From: Bacteroidales bacterium
Lineage (GTDB): Bacteria; Bacteroidota; Bacteroidia; Bacteroidales; JAADJA01
Assembly: GCA_020052415.1 (NCBI GenBank)
Contig: JAGVPB010000030.1
Coordinates: forward strand, 19,112 to 83,111
Length of the DNA stretch: 64,000 nt
Direction of reading: 5' to 3'
Part shown: positions 26,751 to 37,039 of the stretch, piece after piece
How positions within the stretch are numbered: position 1 is the stretch's first letter
Layout: each line of letters begins with the position of its first letter
The notes under the pieces: model-generated
The model's database searches: none
What the model saw: the letters and a program-made list of their open reading frames with translations, nothing else
What the model was told of the DNA's origin: nothing
Made by a program: the position numbers and the translations under genes

Positions 26751-29402
26751 TTGACCCGGAAAAGTTCATATCATAAAATACTATTACTCACGGCTATTAT
26801 TATTGTAACAGCCAATTCATGTTCAACCAAAAAAAATTCATTTACACGCAGAGTTTACCACAACCTCACCGGGCATTATAATATGTTCTGGAACGGACGC
26901 GAGAGTTATCGTGAAGGTGTGGCCCAGCTCGACAAAACGGTAAAAGATAACTATAACGATATTCTCCGGGTATATAATTATGGTACTGAAAGTGAAGCCC
27001 AGGCGCTCAATCCTTATATGGATAAAGCAATTGAAAAAGCTTCTGTAAATATTGAGCGACATTCCATGTATTTTAACAGGAGGGAATTTGTGAGATGGAT
27101 TGATGACAGCTATATGCTCATCGGGCTTAGTTATTTTTACAAGCAGGACTATAATAAGGCAAGGCGCACTTTTGAATTTGTTTCAAATGAATACAAAGAC
27201 GACGGCCTCCGTTATGATGCCCTCTTATGGCTTGCAAACAGCTATAACCAGCTTAAAAAATATAAGCGGACTCAATCGGTTTTGGACAACCTGATAAGCG
27301 AGATGGATAAAGATCCGAAGGCTCCGATCCGGGTTCAAAAATCTATTCCTCTGGTGAAGGCCGACATGTTTATTCTACAAAAAAAATACAGCCAGGCTAA
27401 AGAACCATTGCTGGATGCATTATATTTTAATCAAAAGAAAATCACCGATGCCAGAATTCGGTTTATACTTGGACAAATTTACCAGGAAGAAGGCGAGCTT
27501 TATAAAGCTTCGGACTATTATAAAGAGGTGATAAAGAAGAATCCTCCTTATGAAATGGCATTCAATGCTGCAATCAATCTGGCAAAGAGTTACGATACCA
27601 GGTATGGAATTGACAGCAAATCCATTGTCCGGAATCTTGAAAAAATGCTGAAGGAAGACAAAAATCAGGATTTCCTCGATCAGATATATTTTGCATTGGC
27701 GGATATTGCTTCAAAAGATGGATTGGATACCCTTACGATCCATTATTTAAAACTATCGGTTGCAACATCAAAGGTTAACAATTATCAGAAAGTTGCTTCA
27801 GCTCTTAAGCTGGGTAATATTCTTTTCGACAGGGCTGAATACAAAACAGCTCAGGCATATTATGATACTGCAGTGCAGGTATTGCCAAAAGATTACCCGG
27901 ATTATAAAATCATAAAAACACGAACCGAATATTTGACGGAACTGGTTCAAAACCTTATCGTTATTGAAACCGAAGACAGTCTGCAAAGCCTCGCAGCTAT
28001 GAGCGAGGAAGAGCGGATGGCCATCATTGATAAGATCATCGAGGATTTAAAGGAGCAGGAAGAACTTCAAAAAGAACTGGATGAACAAATGGCTGCCATG
28101 GCTGCAACAAATCTTCAAACCGGGATGAACCAGGCAAGCGGTCAGCTAAGCACCGGTTCATGGTATTTCTACAATCCTTCGACCATTAGTTTCGGCTTAT
28201 CCGAATTCAAGAAGAAATGGGGAGGCAGGAAACTGGAGGACAACTGGAGATTATCGAACAAGCAGGCCATTTTCGAAGCCAAAGATGAAGAAGAAGCCAT
28301 AGCCATGTCCGATAGCTTAGGTATGGATAGTACAATGGTATTTTCAGATGATCCGCATTCACGGGAATATTACCTCCAAAACCTCCCTTTTACCGATACG
28401 CTCCTGGCTATTTCTGACGGAAAAATTGAAGAAGCTTTTTATAATCTTGGATTTATTTATAAAGACAAACTGGAAGATGAACCAAAGTCAGTTGAAAGTT
28501 TTGAAATTCTGTTGAGCCGGTTTCCGGAAAATGAAAATCGTCTTAAGGTTTACTACGAGCTTTACCGGTTATACACAAGACTTGATAGTACTGCAAAAGC
28601 CGAGGAATATAAAAATCTGATCATTCAGTTATTTCCTGAAAGCGATTATGCCAAGTTGATATTGCATCCCGAATATTACAAGGAACTTGAAGCTCAGAAA
28701 AATCTTGCTATCCATCTTTATAATGATACCTATGATGATTATCAGGCCGGGCACTACTTCACTTCTTACAGCAACAGTAACAGGGCACTTCGTGAATTTG
28801 AAGGTCCACCTGAAATCTTAGCCCGGTTCGAATATCTGAGGGCGCTTTCACTTGGGAAAATTGAAGTGGTTGACTCTTTACGGTCGGCCCTTGAAAATCT
28901 GGTGATTAAATATCCGGAAAGCGATGTAACACCTCTTGCCCAAAATATCCTTGACTACCTTAAAAGCCCGGTTGATTCCCTCACTGCTACATTTTCAAAA
29001 GAAAAAGAAGAAACTGTTGACTTTTCAATTTATGAATTTAATCCCGAAAGCAAGCAGCTGTTTGCCCTTATAGTGAATGATGCCAATATAAATATTAATG
29101 CCCTTAAAGTAAGAATTTCGGATTTCAATATGAAATATTACAGCATTGAAAATATTTCAGTAACTAATATTTTACTTAATTCTTCCACACATTTTATTAT
29201 GGTGGGAAATTTTAGTGCCATTGATGAGGCCATGAAATATTACAATGCCATCATGTCGAACGAATACGTATTTGCCGGACTGAATAAGGATCGTTACAGC
29301 GGATTTATCCTGGCCCAGGAAAACTATCCCATATTCTATAAAGACAAAGACGTAGATAAATATCTTGCTTTTTTCCGTCAAAATTATTTGAAGAATCAGT
29401 AA
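26751..29402 (+). CDS. porW: PorW/SprE-like TPR lipoprotein of the type IX secretion/gliding apparatus (TTG start)
   Basis: Lipoprotein signal ...ANSCSTKKNSFTRRVYHNLTGHYNMFWNGRESYREG plus TPR units; characteristic of PorW/SprE. Confidence 0.82.
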   Translation: MTRKSSYHKILLLTAIIIVTANSCSTKKNSFTRRVYHNLTGHYNMFWNGRESYREGVAQLDKTVKDNYNDILRVYNYGTESEAQALNPYMDKAIEKASVNIERHSMYFNRREFVRWIDDSYMLIGLSYFYKQDYNKARRTFEFVSNEYKDDGLRYDALLWLANSYNQLKKYKRTQSVLDNLISEMDKDPKAPIRVQKSIPLVKADMFILQKKYSQAKEPLLDALYFNQKKITDARIRFILGQIYQEEGELYKASDYYKEVIKKNPPYEMAFNAAINLAKSYDTRYGIDSKSIVRNLEKMLKEDKNQDFLDQIYFALADIASKDGLDTLTIHYLKLSVATSKVNNYQKVASALKLGNILFDRAEYKTAQAYYDTAVQVLPKDYPDYKIIKTRTEYLTELVQNLIVIETEDSLQSLAAMSEEERMAIIDKIIEDLKEQEELQKELDEQMAAMAATNLQTGMNQASGQLSTGSWYFYNPSTISFGLSEFKKKWGGRKLEDNWRLSNKQAIFEAKDEEEAIAMSDSLGMDSTMVFSDDPHSREYYLQNLPFTDTLLAISDGKIEEAFYNLGFIYKDKLEDEPKSVESFEILLSRFPENENRLKVYYELYRLYTRLDSTAKAEEYKNLIIQLFPESDYAKLILHPEYYKELEAQKNLAIHLYNDTYDDYQAGHYFTSYSNSNRALREFEGPPEILARFEYLRALSLGKIEVVDSLRSALENLVIKYPESDVTPLAQNILDYLKSPVDSLTATFSKEKEETVDFSIYEFNPESKQLFALIVNDANININALKVRISDFNMKYYSIENISVTNILLNSSTHFIMVGNFSAIDEAMKYYNAIMSNEYVFAGLNKDRYSGFILAQENYPIFYKDKDVDKYLAFFRQNYLKNQ

Positions 29403-29415
29403 AATCTGTACTTTT

Positions 29416-29847
29416 ATGTTCGCAAAAAAACTCAGTACTATGGCAAAAAATAACATTATCGAAACAAAACCCAATAATATTGTTGCCGGCACTATGATTA
29501 AAGGAGATATTACCGCCGACGGGGATTTCAGGATAGATGGGACACTGATAGGTTCCCTTAACTGTAAAGGTAAAATTGTCATCGGACAAACGGGAAGCAT
29601 TGACGGAGAAATTGTTTGTCAAAATGCTGATATTTCAGGAAAAATAAAAGCACAGATTAAAGTTGAACAATTGCTCACCCTAAAATCAACAGCCGAATTA
29701 ACGGGTGATGTAGTTACAGGTAAAATTTCTATTGAACCCGGTGCCCGTTTTTCGGGAACGTGTGATATGGATAGCGGAATAGTTAAAAAACCAATGGTTG
29801 CGGTTGCAAAAGAAAATGAACAACCAAAAGAAAAATTATTTAAATAA
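29416..29847 (+). CDS. Bactofilin (polymer-forming cytoskeletal protein)
   Basis: MIKGDITADGDFRIDGTLIGSLNCKGKIVIGQTGSIDGEIVCQNADISGKIKA; alternative start ATG 29440. Confidence 0.93.
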   Translation: MFAKKLSTMAKNNIIETKPNNIVAGTMIKGDITADGDFRIDGTLIGSLNCKGKIVIGQTGSIDGEIVCQNADISGKIKAQIKVEQLLTLKSTAELTGDVVTGKISIEPGARFSGTCDMDSGIVKKPMVAVAKENEQPKEKLFK

Positions 29848-30031
29848 TTATGCAAAATATTCCGGCATTGCCATTCAAATGCTTGTCATCATTCTTCTGG
29901 GCGTTTTCGGCGGATATAAGCTTGACCAATGGATGAAATTGTCTTTCCCTGTCTTCACCATTCTGTTATCCCTGCTGTCAGTATTCTTCGCAATATATTC
30001 CGTTGTTAAAGACCTGCTTAAAAAAAAATAA
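29816..30031 (+). CDS. AtpZ/AtpI-family protein
   Basis: YSGIAIQMLVIILLGVFGGYKLDQWMKLSFPVFTILLSLLSVFFAIYSVVKDLLKK; ATG at 29816, overlaps bactofilin 3' end in another frame. Confidence 0.85.
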   Translation: MNNQKKNYLNNYAKYSGIAIQMLVIILLGVFGGYKLDQWMKLSFPVFTILLSLLSVFFAIYSVVKDLLKKK

Positions 30032-30051
30032 TGGTATCAAAATAACCCTGC

Positions 30052-30456
30052 ATGAAACTTAAATATACCGAGTTCTTAAGGAAACTGTTAATTTTCACAA
30101 TTCTTGTTGGGCTTGCGGCAGTTTTAATTGCTTTCATGATACCTTCACAATTTATTTCACCTGCCTTACCGTTTCTTTTCTTTTTTTTCTTCTCAGTCAC
30201 GCTTATAGTTCACCTTATCCTCATAAGGGTCTCTGAAAAAAAAGCTCCCGGCTTCATTAATTATTTCATGTTGCTGACTTTTGGAAAGCTGATCTTTTTT
30301 TTGACGATTATCCTTATTTATGCATTGACAAACCGGAAGGATGCTGTCCCCTTTATTTTGTCATTCTTTTTGTTGTATGTTTTCTATACCGCTTTTGAGG
30401 TGGTATTAAGCCTTGCACATATTAAAACTAAAAGAAAAGAAAATTCTGAATTGTGA
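30052..30456 (+). CDS. Four-TM hypothetical membrane protein (ATP-synthase-operon-associated type)
   Basis: Hydrophobic 134 aa; immediately downstream of AtpZ-like gene. Confidence 0.65.
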   Translation: MKLKYTEFLRKLLIFTILVGLAAVLIAFMIPSQFISPALPFLFFFFFSVTLIVHLILIRVSEKKAPGFINYFMLLTFGKLIFFLTIILIYALTNRKDAVPFILSFFLLYVFYTAFEVVLSLAHIKTKRKENSEL

Positions 30457-30472
30457 AAGTGAAACTAAAATA

Positions 30473-30937
30473 TCAGCAGGATTTGATTTTTTTCTCAATT
30501 ACCTGTAATTCCAGTTCGACAATAAATTCTTCAATGTTCCTGAATGAATCAGGGCTTTGATTATAAGCGGCAAGTACGTAAGGTATTTTTTTTATTCCAT
30601 ATAAGATTTTATTTTTTTCTGATTCTGAAATTGTACCTGATACCAAATAAAAATAATCACTTGTTTTTTGGCCGGGAAATAATTTACCCTCCGGATTATG
30701 ATTTGAAATCAAATAGTAAGTAAGGCGAGCCTCTGATATGTGATGATAAAAAAGCGAATATTTTAATGTTATGTCTCTTGAAGGATGATAAATTTCAAGA
30801 TCGTCAGTTCTTGTAAAATAAAAAGGTAATATCTCATTTATTTTATATGCGATCCAATAATCCGGTTTTTGACAGGCAATATTTATGATAAAAATCTCAG
30901 AGGGAATATTTGCTTCGACTTTAAATTTCCTGGCCAT
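30473..30937 (-). CDS. IPExxxVDY-family hypothetical protein
   Basis: Small basic protein in the acpP-fabF-rnc cluster; family assignment by context and residue pattern. Confidence 0.6.
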   Translation of the reverse strand: MARKFKVEANIPSEIFIINIACQKPDYWIAYKINEILPFYFTRTDDLEIYHPSRDITLKYSLFYHHISEARLTYYLISNHNPEGKLFPGQKTSDYFYLVSGTISESEKNKILYGIKKIPYVLAAYNQSPDSFRNIEEFIVELELQVIEKKIKSC

Positions 30938-31038
30938 ATAAAATATAAATAATGGAAACCAAAATTAATGAAGAGACCTGGATATAAATAAAAATGAAGA
31001 TTAATTTTTCGAACAATATACGAACTATTCAGTTTTGT

Positions 31039-31767
31039 TCAGATTTTTTCTTCTGTTCCGAGTATTTCAATTGCTTTTTCGGCAGCTAATTGTTCTGCGC
31101 CTTTAATTGAATAATCGCGGCCATTGGAATATACCTTATTATTGATCACAACTTCTACAAGGTACTGCTTTCCATATCCGTTTCCTATTTCTTCGATAAG
31201 TCTGAATTCAACAGGTATTTTTTCCTTCTGCGACCATTCGATGAGCTGGCTTTTAAAGTTATGGTCCTCGCTTTCAATTTTTTCAATATCCAGATGGATT
31301 TCAATAACCCTTTTAATGACGATCTTTTTTGCATAATTATAGCCCTTGTCAAGGTATAATGCGCCAACAAAGGCCTCAAATGCGTTGCCGTGGAGAGATT
31401 TGCCCTGATTATAAGATAAACCCGATTTAATCAGCTGGTCAATCCCTAGTTTTTTCGACAGCCTGTTCAGTTGTGAGCGGCTGACAATCCTTGCTCTCAT
31501 TTCGGTAAGAAATCCTTCTTCCTTATATGGAAATTTTTTGAAGAGGAAGTCAGCAATGATGGAACTCAAAACGGCATCTCCGAGGTATTCGAGGCGTTCA
31601 TTGTTCATTCTGAGACCATTAATAATTTCCCTGGATGCTGATTTATGCCTGAACGCAAGCTGGTAGAGACATACATTTTCAGGGTAAAATCCGAAAATAT
31701 TCTTAATAGAACCGGAAAGTTTTTTATCGGATGAAAAAAAACCAGTAAATGGAAGTACCAAAATCAA
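31039..31767 (-). CDS. rnc: Ribonuclease III
   Basis: NNERLEYLGDAVLSSIIADFLF, dsRBD C-terminus. Confidence 0.96.
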   Translation of the reverse strand: MILVLPFTGFFSSDKKLSGSIKNIFGFYPENVCLYQLAFRHKSASREIINGLRMNNERLEYLGDAVLSSIIADFLFKKFPYKEEGFLTEMRARIVSRSQLNRLSKKLGIDQLIKSGLSYNQGKSLHGNAFEAFVGALYLDKGYNYAKKIVIKRVIEIHLDIEKIESEDHNFKSQLIEWSQKEKIPVEFRLIEEIGNGYGKQYLVEVVINNKVYSNGRDYSIKGAEQLAAEKAIEILGTEEKI

Positions 31768-31773
31768 TATGTA

Positions 31774-33027
31774 TTATTCACTGAATTTTTTAAATATAAT
31801 TGTAGCATTGTGCCCACCAAAACCAAACGTGTTGCTCAAGGCATAATTGACTTCACGTTCTTTACCTTTATTGAAAGTAAAATCGAGTTTGCCATCAATT
31901 TCCGGATCATTGGTATAATGATTAATGGTTGGCGGCACAAAACTGTATTTAATAGCCAGTATCGCTGCGATAGCTTCCACAGCACCGGCTGCACCCAGTA
32001 AATGTCCGGTCATTGATTTGGTAGAATTAATGGAAATGCGGAATGCATGTTCACCAAATAATTTTAAAATTGCTTTAGGTTCCACAATATCACCAACAGG
32101 TGTTGAGGTTCCATGAGTATTAATATGATCTATCAATTCAGGATTGATCATGGCATCTTCCAATGCATACTGCATTGCTTTCATCGCTCCGTAACCCTCA
32201 GGATGCGGAGCGGTCATGTGATAGGCATCAGCGCTCAATCCGCAGCCGATGACTTCTGCATAGATTTTAGCTCCCCGTTTTTTGGCATGCCCGATTTCTT
32301 CAAAAATCAATGCAGCCCCGCCTTCGCCGAGTACAAATCCATCCCTGTCTTTATCAAATGGCCTGGAAGCCGTTTTCGGATCATCATTACGTGTTGAAAT
32401 GGCATGCATTGAATTAAAACCACCGATACCGCTTGGAGTAATAGCAGCCTCCGATCCACCAACAATAAAAATATCAGCTTTAGCCAGACGGATGTAATTA
32501 TAACCGTCAACCATTGCATTTGCTGACGAAGCACAGGCAGATACAGTAGCAAAATTAGGTCCCCGGAATCCATACTTGATCGAAATGTTTCCCGATGCAA
32601 TATCGGCAATCATTTTAGGAATAAAAAAGGGATTAAATCTTGGTGTTCCATCGCCAAGATAATAATCCCCTACCTCTTTTTCGAAAGTATCAAGTCCCCC
32701 AATTCCGGATGCCCAGATCACTCCCGCACGATCCAAATCAATTTTGCCCAGATCAAGCCCTGAATCTGCCAAACCCATATCGGCCGCAACCATGCCGTAT
32801 TGAGCATAAGGATCATATTTTCTTACTTCTTTACGATCGAAAAAATTGCCCGGATCAAAGTTTTTCAGTTCACAGGCGAACCTGGTCTTAAATTTTGTGG
32901 TATCGAAGTGTGTGATGGGACAGGCACCGCTAACGCCTGTTTTCAGGCTGTTCCAATATTCAGTTATATTGTTTCCTATCGGTGTTAACGCACCTAATCC
33001 GGTAACTACTACCCGCTTTAGCTCCAT
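31774..33027 (-). CDS. fabF: Beta-ketoacyl-ACP synthase II
   Basis: VVVTGLGALTPIGNN, VSACASSANA, NTHGTSTPVGD, KSMTGHLLGAAGAVEA. Confidence 0.97.
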   Translation of the reverse strand: MELKRVVVTGLGALTPIGNNITEYWNSLKTGVSGACPITHFDTTKFKTRFACELKNFDPGNFFDRKEVRKYDPYAQYGMVAADMGLADSGLDLGKIDLDRAGVIWASGIGGLDTFEKEVGDYYLGDGTPRFNPFFIPKMIADIASGNISIKYGFRGPNFATVSACASSANAMVDGYNYIRLAKADIFIVGGSEAAITPSGIGGFNSMHAISTRNDDPKTASRPFDKDRDGFVLGEGGAALIFEEIGHAKKRGAKIYAEVIGCGLSADAYHMTAPHPEGYGAMKAMQYALEDAMINPELIDHINTHGTSTPVGDIVEPKAILKLFGEHAFRISINSTKSMTGHLLGAAGAVEAIAAILAIKYSFVPPTINHYTNDPEIDGKLDFTFNKGKEREVNYALSNTFGFGGHNATIIFKKFSE

Positions 33028-33047
33028 TTATTTTCTGGGGAATGGTA

Positions 33048-33284
33048 TTACTTCGTATTGTTCTCAATGTATTTGATCGCATCACCGACAGTAGAAATTT
33101 TTTCAGCCTGATCATCAGGAATGGCAATGTTGAATTCTTTTTCAAATTCCATGATTAATTCTACAGTGTCTAAGGAATCCGCACCTAAATCATTAGTAAA
33201 ACTTGCTTCAGGTGTAACTTCGTTTTCATCTACACCAAGTTTATCAACGATGATAGATTTTACTTTTGTTGCAATATCAGACAT
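33048..33284 (-). CDS. acpP: Acyl carrier protein
   Basis: [16 protein letters not shown] phosphopantetheine site. Confidence 0.97.
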   Translation of the reverse strand: MSDIATKVKSIIVDKLGVDENEVTPEASFTNDLGADSLDTVELIMEFEKEFNIAIPDDQAEKISTVGDAIKYIENNTK

Positions 33285-33495
33285 TTCTATAAATTTTTAA
33301 AGGTTAGACGCGTGCAAAGAAATGAAATTTATCAAAATTACACAAATTTTTTATCTGTAACATATTAGCCGGCTACATCAAACATCCGGTTCAAAATCTT
33401 ATCGGTACTTAATATTAAGGGAACAATATTACAAATAAATTCGGACTTTAATAATTTTATGGTTTACAAATTTCCCAGTGTATTTGTACGATGTA

Positions 33496-33503
33496 TATCT
33501 TTG
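33496..33503 (+). promoter_or_regulatory. -7 box TATCTTTG upstream of purN
   Basis: TAnnTTTG match. Confidence 0.5.
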
Positions 33504-33513
33504 ATTCCTTTTT

Positions 33514-34107
33514 ATGCCAGTTAATTTTTCATTCATGAAAAGGATAGCACTGTTTGCTTCGGGTTCGGGTTCAAACGCACAGCGGATAGCTGAATATTTT
33601 AATAATAATACTGAGGTGCACATCACCGGAATTTATTGTAATAAGCCGGATGCTTACGTACTTATCCGGGCAGAAAAACTTGGAATACCTGCAACAATTT
33701 TTAAAAGATCCGATTTTTATGAATCTGATACTGTCCTGCAAAAAATGCTTGCCGAAAATGTTGATTTAATTGTTTTGGCTGGATTTTTATGGCTGGTTCC
33801 TTTAAATATATTAAACCGGTTTGCGAACAGGATTATTAACATTCACCCGGCACTTTTACCAAAATTTGGAGGCAGGGGAATGTTCGGAGCGCGGGTACAT
33901 GAAGCAGTGATACGTTGTAAAGAGACCGAATCCGGTATCACAATTCATTATGTAAATGAAAATTATGATGAAGGAAATATTATTTTTCAGGCAAAATGTT
34001 TGGTTAATGTAAATGAAACTCCCGATTCTCTGGCGGCAAAAATTCACACGCTTGAATATGAGCACTATCCGAGAATTATAGAACAAATTCTTCTTTCGGA
34101 TACTTAA
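33514..34107 (+). CDS. purN: Phosphoribosylglycinamide formyltransferase (ATG 33535 alternative start)
   Basis: IALFASGSGSNAQRI, INIHPALLPKFGGRGMFG, SGITIHYV. Confidence 0.94.
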   Translation: MPVNFSFMKRIALFASGSGSNAQRIAEYFNNNTEVHITGIYCNKPDAYVLIRAEKLGIPATIFKRSDFYESDTVLQKMLAENVDLIVLAGFLWLVPLNILNRFANRIINIHPALLPKFGGRGMFGARVHEAVIRCKETESGITIHYVNENYDEGNIIFQAKCLVNVNETPDSLAAKIHTLEYEHYPRIIEQILLSDT

Positions 34108-34161
34108 AAATACCCTCATCATACCAACGCCCGGCACAGCTTAAGGGTAAGGCATCTGAGA

Positions 34162-34707
34162 TCAGTATGCATTATAACGTACGACCTGGTCTAAGCTCTT
34201 TCTTGACTTTTCTCTTATACGGTAGTCTTCAGGTGCATAACCTACTGAAATAATCAGGCCGATTTTTTTTGTTGGTGGGATCTTTAATATTTGTTTGATG
34301 GGCTTTTCGCTGAACCAGCCGAGCATACAGGTACCCAAACCTTCTTCTGCAGCCTGAAGACAAAAATGTGCAGCCGCAATGCCAATGTCAATTTTTGGAT
34401 ATTCGATCTTTTTTATAAATCCTCCAACCCGGGTGATCAACTTTGGCTTTTCAATAATAATGACAACCAGAACAGGAGCCTCAATCACAAATTTATTAAA
34501 GCTCACAATTTTATCAAAAGTAAGATGGGCGACCTTATCCTTTATTGCAGGATCTTCAACAACGAGGAATGTCCAGGGTTGGGAATTACTTGCGGAAGGC
34601 GCTAACCGGGCTGCTTCAAGACAGCGTTCAAGCTTATCTTTCCTCACAGATTCGGATGAATATCTCCTTACGCTCTGTCTGATCTTTATTAAATCAAGAA
34701 ATTTCAA
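34162..34707 (-). CDS. Nitroreductase family protein
   Basis: RQSVRRYSSESV...APSASNSQPWTFLVVED. Confidence 0.9.
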   Translation of the reverse strand: MKFLDLIKIRQSVRRYSSESVRKDKLERCLEAARLAPSASNSQPWTFLVVEDPAIKDKVAHLTFDKIVSFNKFVIEAPVLVVIIIEKPKLITRVGGFIKKIEYPKIDIGIAAAHFCLQAAEEGLGTCMLGWFSEKPIKQILKIPPTKKIGLIISVGYAPEDYRIREKSRKSLDQVVRYNAY

Positions 34708-35342
34708 TTTGATAATTTATGGACCAACATTATTCCGTCGCGTAAAGAGAGCAGGAGATTCTCAACCCTTGGGTCAGCCTGAATGAAATCATTAAATTCC
34801 ATTATCCCGATGGTTTCCTTATCTGCCTGCTTTACTGTTTCAATAACTTTTCCACCCCATAAGGCATTATCCGCAAGAATAAATCCACCAGTTCTTACTT
34901 TATCAAAAACCAGATTATAGTATTTAAGGTAATTTTCTTTATCGGCATCAATAAAAATAAGATCGAAAACTTCAGATAACGACGGAATTATTTTGGCCGC
35001 ATCACCGATATGCTGCCGGATACAATTTTGAAGTCCCGATTTATGAATATATTCGCTTGCAATTGATTCTAATTCAGGATTTATTTCAATAGTGTGCAAT
35101 ATTCCATTTTCAGAGAGTCCTTTAGCCAGGCAGATGGCAGAATAACCGGTATAGGTTCCAATTTCCAAAATATTTTTCGGACGAATCATCCGGCTTATCA
35201 TTTCAAGAAATTTACCCTGTACATGCCCCGACAGCATACGGGGATACATGATTCTGAGTTGTGTTTCCCGGTTTAATTTTCCCAGGATACTATTTTCAGA
35301 AGATGTATGATCAATAATATATTTTTCTATTGCTTCATTCAT
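34704..35342 (-). CDS. O-methyltransferase (class I SAM)
   Basis: ILEIGTYTGYSAICLAKGL, FDLIFIDADKENYLKYYNLV. Confidence 0.92.
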   Translation of the reverse strand: MNEAIEKYIIDHTSSENSILGKLNRETQLRIMYPRMLSGHVQGKFLEMISRMIRPKNILEIGTYTGYSAICLAKGLSENGILHTIEINPELESIASEYIHKSGLQNCIRQHIGDAAKIIPSLSEVFDLIFIDADKENYLKYYNLVFDKVRTGGFILADNALWGGKVIETVKQADKETIGIMEFNDFIQADPRVENLLLSLRDGIMLVHKLSN

Positions 35343-35408
35343 TTGACAATTTTATAACACAGATCATGTCTTTTAGTTTGAATTTTATCCTTTCTGATCC
35401 CAACCGTA

Positions 35409-36992
35409 TTAAATAAAGCTGAGGCCTTCCTTAAGTACTATTTTAAGCATCGTCATTAAAATCGCAAGAAGTATAAGGTATGTCCAACCGAGTTTCAATT
35501 TATCCGGAACATGCGGTAGGGAAAATTGCTGAAGCGAAGTCGAATTATATCCGGCCAGCACAGGGATGACCATCAATACCGATGTGATGTACAATAAAGT
35601 CAGCTCAACCGGATTTTTTGGAACATTTGACAAGAAAAGGATGATATTTCCGGCTAACCAGGGGATTACAACCTGGCTTAAAATAAACAGTGTACGGTAC
35701 CTGGGTACAATTAATGAGGTTGAACCCGCAGCATAAAGAAATTGTTTTGTCGCAAAATAGCCGATAACAAGAAGAACAACTATTGCGATGATCATAAAGA
35801 TGATTTCTTCAACGTCGAAAATATTACTTATAAAAAGCCATTCCGAAGTATATATAAATCCCGTTCTGGTTAATACGCCTGAAATGTAGGATCCAAAAAA
35901 TAAATTAAAAGCATGGAATCCTCCCCATAAAAAAATCAATTTTATATTTCCCGCTTTGGTTCGCGACCAAATATAAAGCCTGTAGAAAATGAAGGCAAGG
36001 ATCAGGCATACCAGAGGCCCGGTTCCGAAAATAACAATTAGAGCAACCCGTGTGTACAGATATGAATATGTGTACAAAGGCCATTCTATACGGTATGTGT
36101 ATAGCTTTGAAGGTATATCAAACGCTTTAGCGGCATATATGGTAGTAAACTGGTAAACATAGTAAACCAGTAAAAAGGTAAGAATAAAAAACACCGATGA
36201 ATTGAGAATGGTTCGCAGGTAACCGTCGCGTAATGATTTAACCCGCCATGCTTCCGCGACAAGCCCTGCAAATCCTGAGGCATTACGGCGCATATTCCTA
36301 AACTGGTCAAATTTATGCGACCAGAATCTGAAAATGCTGTTTTTCAATTCTCCGGGAAATTGTTTTATTCTCAGTATGTTTTGCCTTTTAATATCATGTT
36401 TTACCTGGTCCCTGAGCAACTTATCAGCCCCTCTGACTTTTTCAACATGTATCGGATTTTTAATGAATTTTATAAAATCATTTTTATATCCTTCAATTCT
36501 CGCAACGGTAATTTTCCTGCGCATCTCTATTAGCCCTTTCCGCATTTCAAGCCGTTCCTTTTTTATTGATCTCCTTTCTCCTGAGATATATTCCTTTCGC
36601 CTTTTTTTAAACAGTTTTTTTCTTTCCTTCAATTTCCTTTTTTCCTCTTCGTCAATTTTAGGTTTTGAAGAAAAAAAACTGTCATACCCTTTACCCTTGT
36701 GCTTCCGTCTGATCTGTTCTTCAGGGCCACTGAATTCTTTAAATAATTGCTGAGGTATTTTTTCCGGTTCTTTGGTTTCTGCTTTATTAAATGGATTAAT
36801 AATATTCCGAAAAAAATTCTTAAGTGCTTCTAATCGTGCTTTCCGAAGCTTTTTTCTGTGTGCTGTTGCTTTTTGTCGCAACTCCCTGTTAAGTCTCCGA
36901 ACACTTTCCCGTTCTTCTGCGGCATATTTCTTCCTTCTTTTATTGAGAAGTTTTTTTTGCCTTCTTATTTCCCTTTTTTCCGAACGGTCCAT
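35409..36992 (-). CDS. Hypothetical protein: duplicated Lys/Arg-rich N-terminal region fused to multi-TM C-terminus
   Basis: ATG at 36992 (MDRSEKREIRRQKKLL) preferred over 37061 because a -7 box lies at 37032-37039; ~7 hydrophobic segments C-terminally. Confidence 0.72.
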   Translation of the reverse strand: MDRSEKREIRRQKKLLNKRRKKYAAEERESVRRLNRELRQKATAHRKKLRKARLEALKNFFRNIINPFNKAETKEPEKIPQQLFKEFSGPEEQIRRKHKGKGYDSFFSSKPKIDEEEKRKLKERKKLFKKRRKEYISGERRSIKKERLEMRKGLIEMRRKITVARIEGYKNDFIKFIKNPIHVEKVRGADKLLRDQVKHDIKRQNILRIKQFPGELKNSIFRFWSHKFDQFRNMRRNASGFAGLVAEAWRVKSLRDGYLRTILNSSVFFILTFLLVYYVYQFTTIYAAKAFDIPSKLYTYRIEWPLYTYSYLYTRVALIVIFGTGPLVCLILAFIFYRLYIWSRTKAGNIKLIFLWGGFHAFNLFFGSYISGVLTRTGFIYTSEWLFISNIFDVEEIIFMIIAIVVLLVIGYFATKQFLYAAGSTSLIVPRYRTLFILSQVVIPWLAGNIILFLSNVPKNPVELTLLYITSVLMVIPVLAGYNSTSLQQFSLPHVPDKLKLGWTYLILLAILMTMLKIVLKEGLSFI

Positions 36993-37031
36993 TTGCAATT
37001 CAGGATGAATAATGAAATTAAAGTATAGTGG

Positions 37032-37039
37032 CAAAAATA
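37032..37039 (-). promoter_or_regulatory. -7 box TATTTTTG (minus)
   Basis: caaaaata on plus strand. Confidence 0.5.

Noticed and set aside
34162-35342. Nitroreductase/O-methyltransferase pair as a biosynthetic cluster
   Set aside because: ATGA-type overlap only indicates cotranscription; no other biosynthetic genes nearby.
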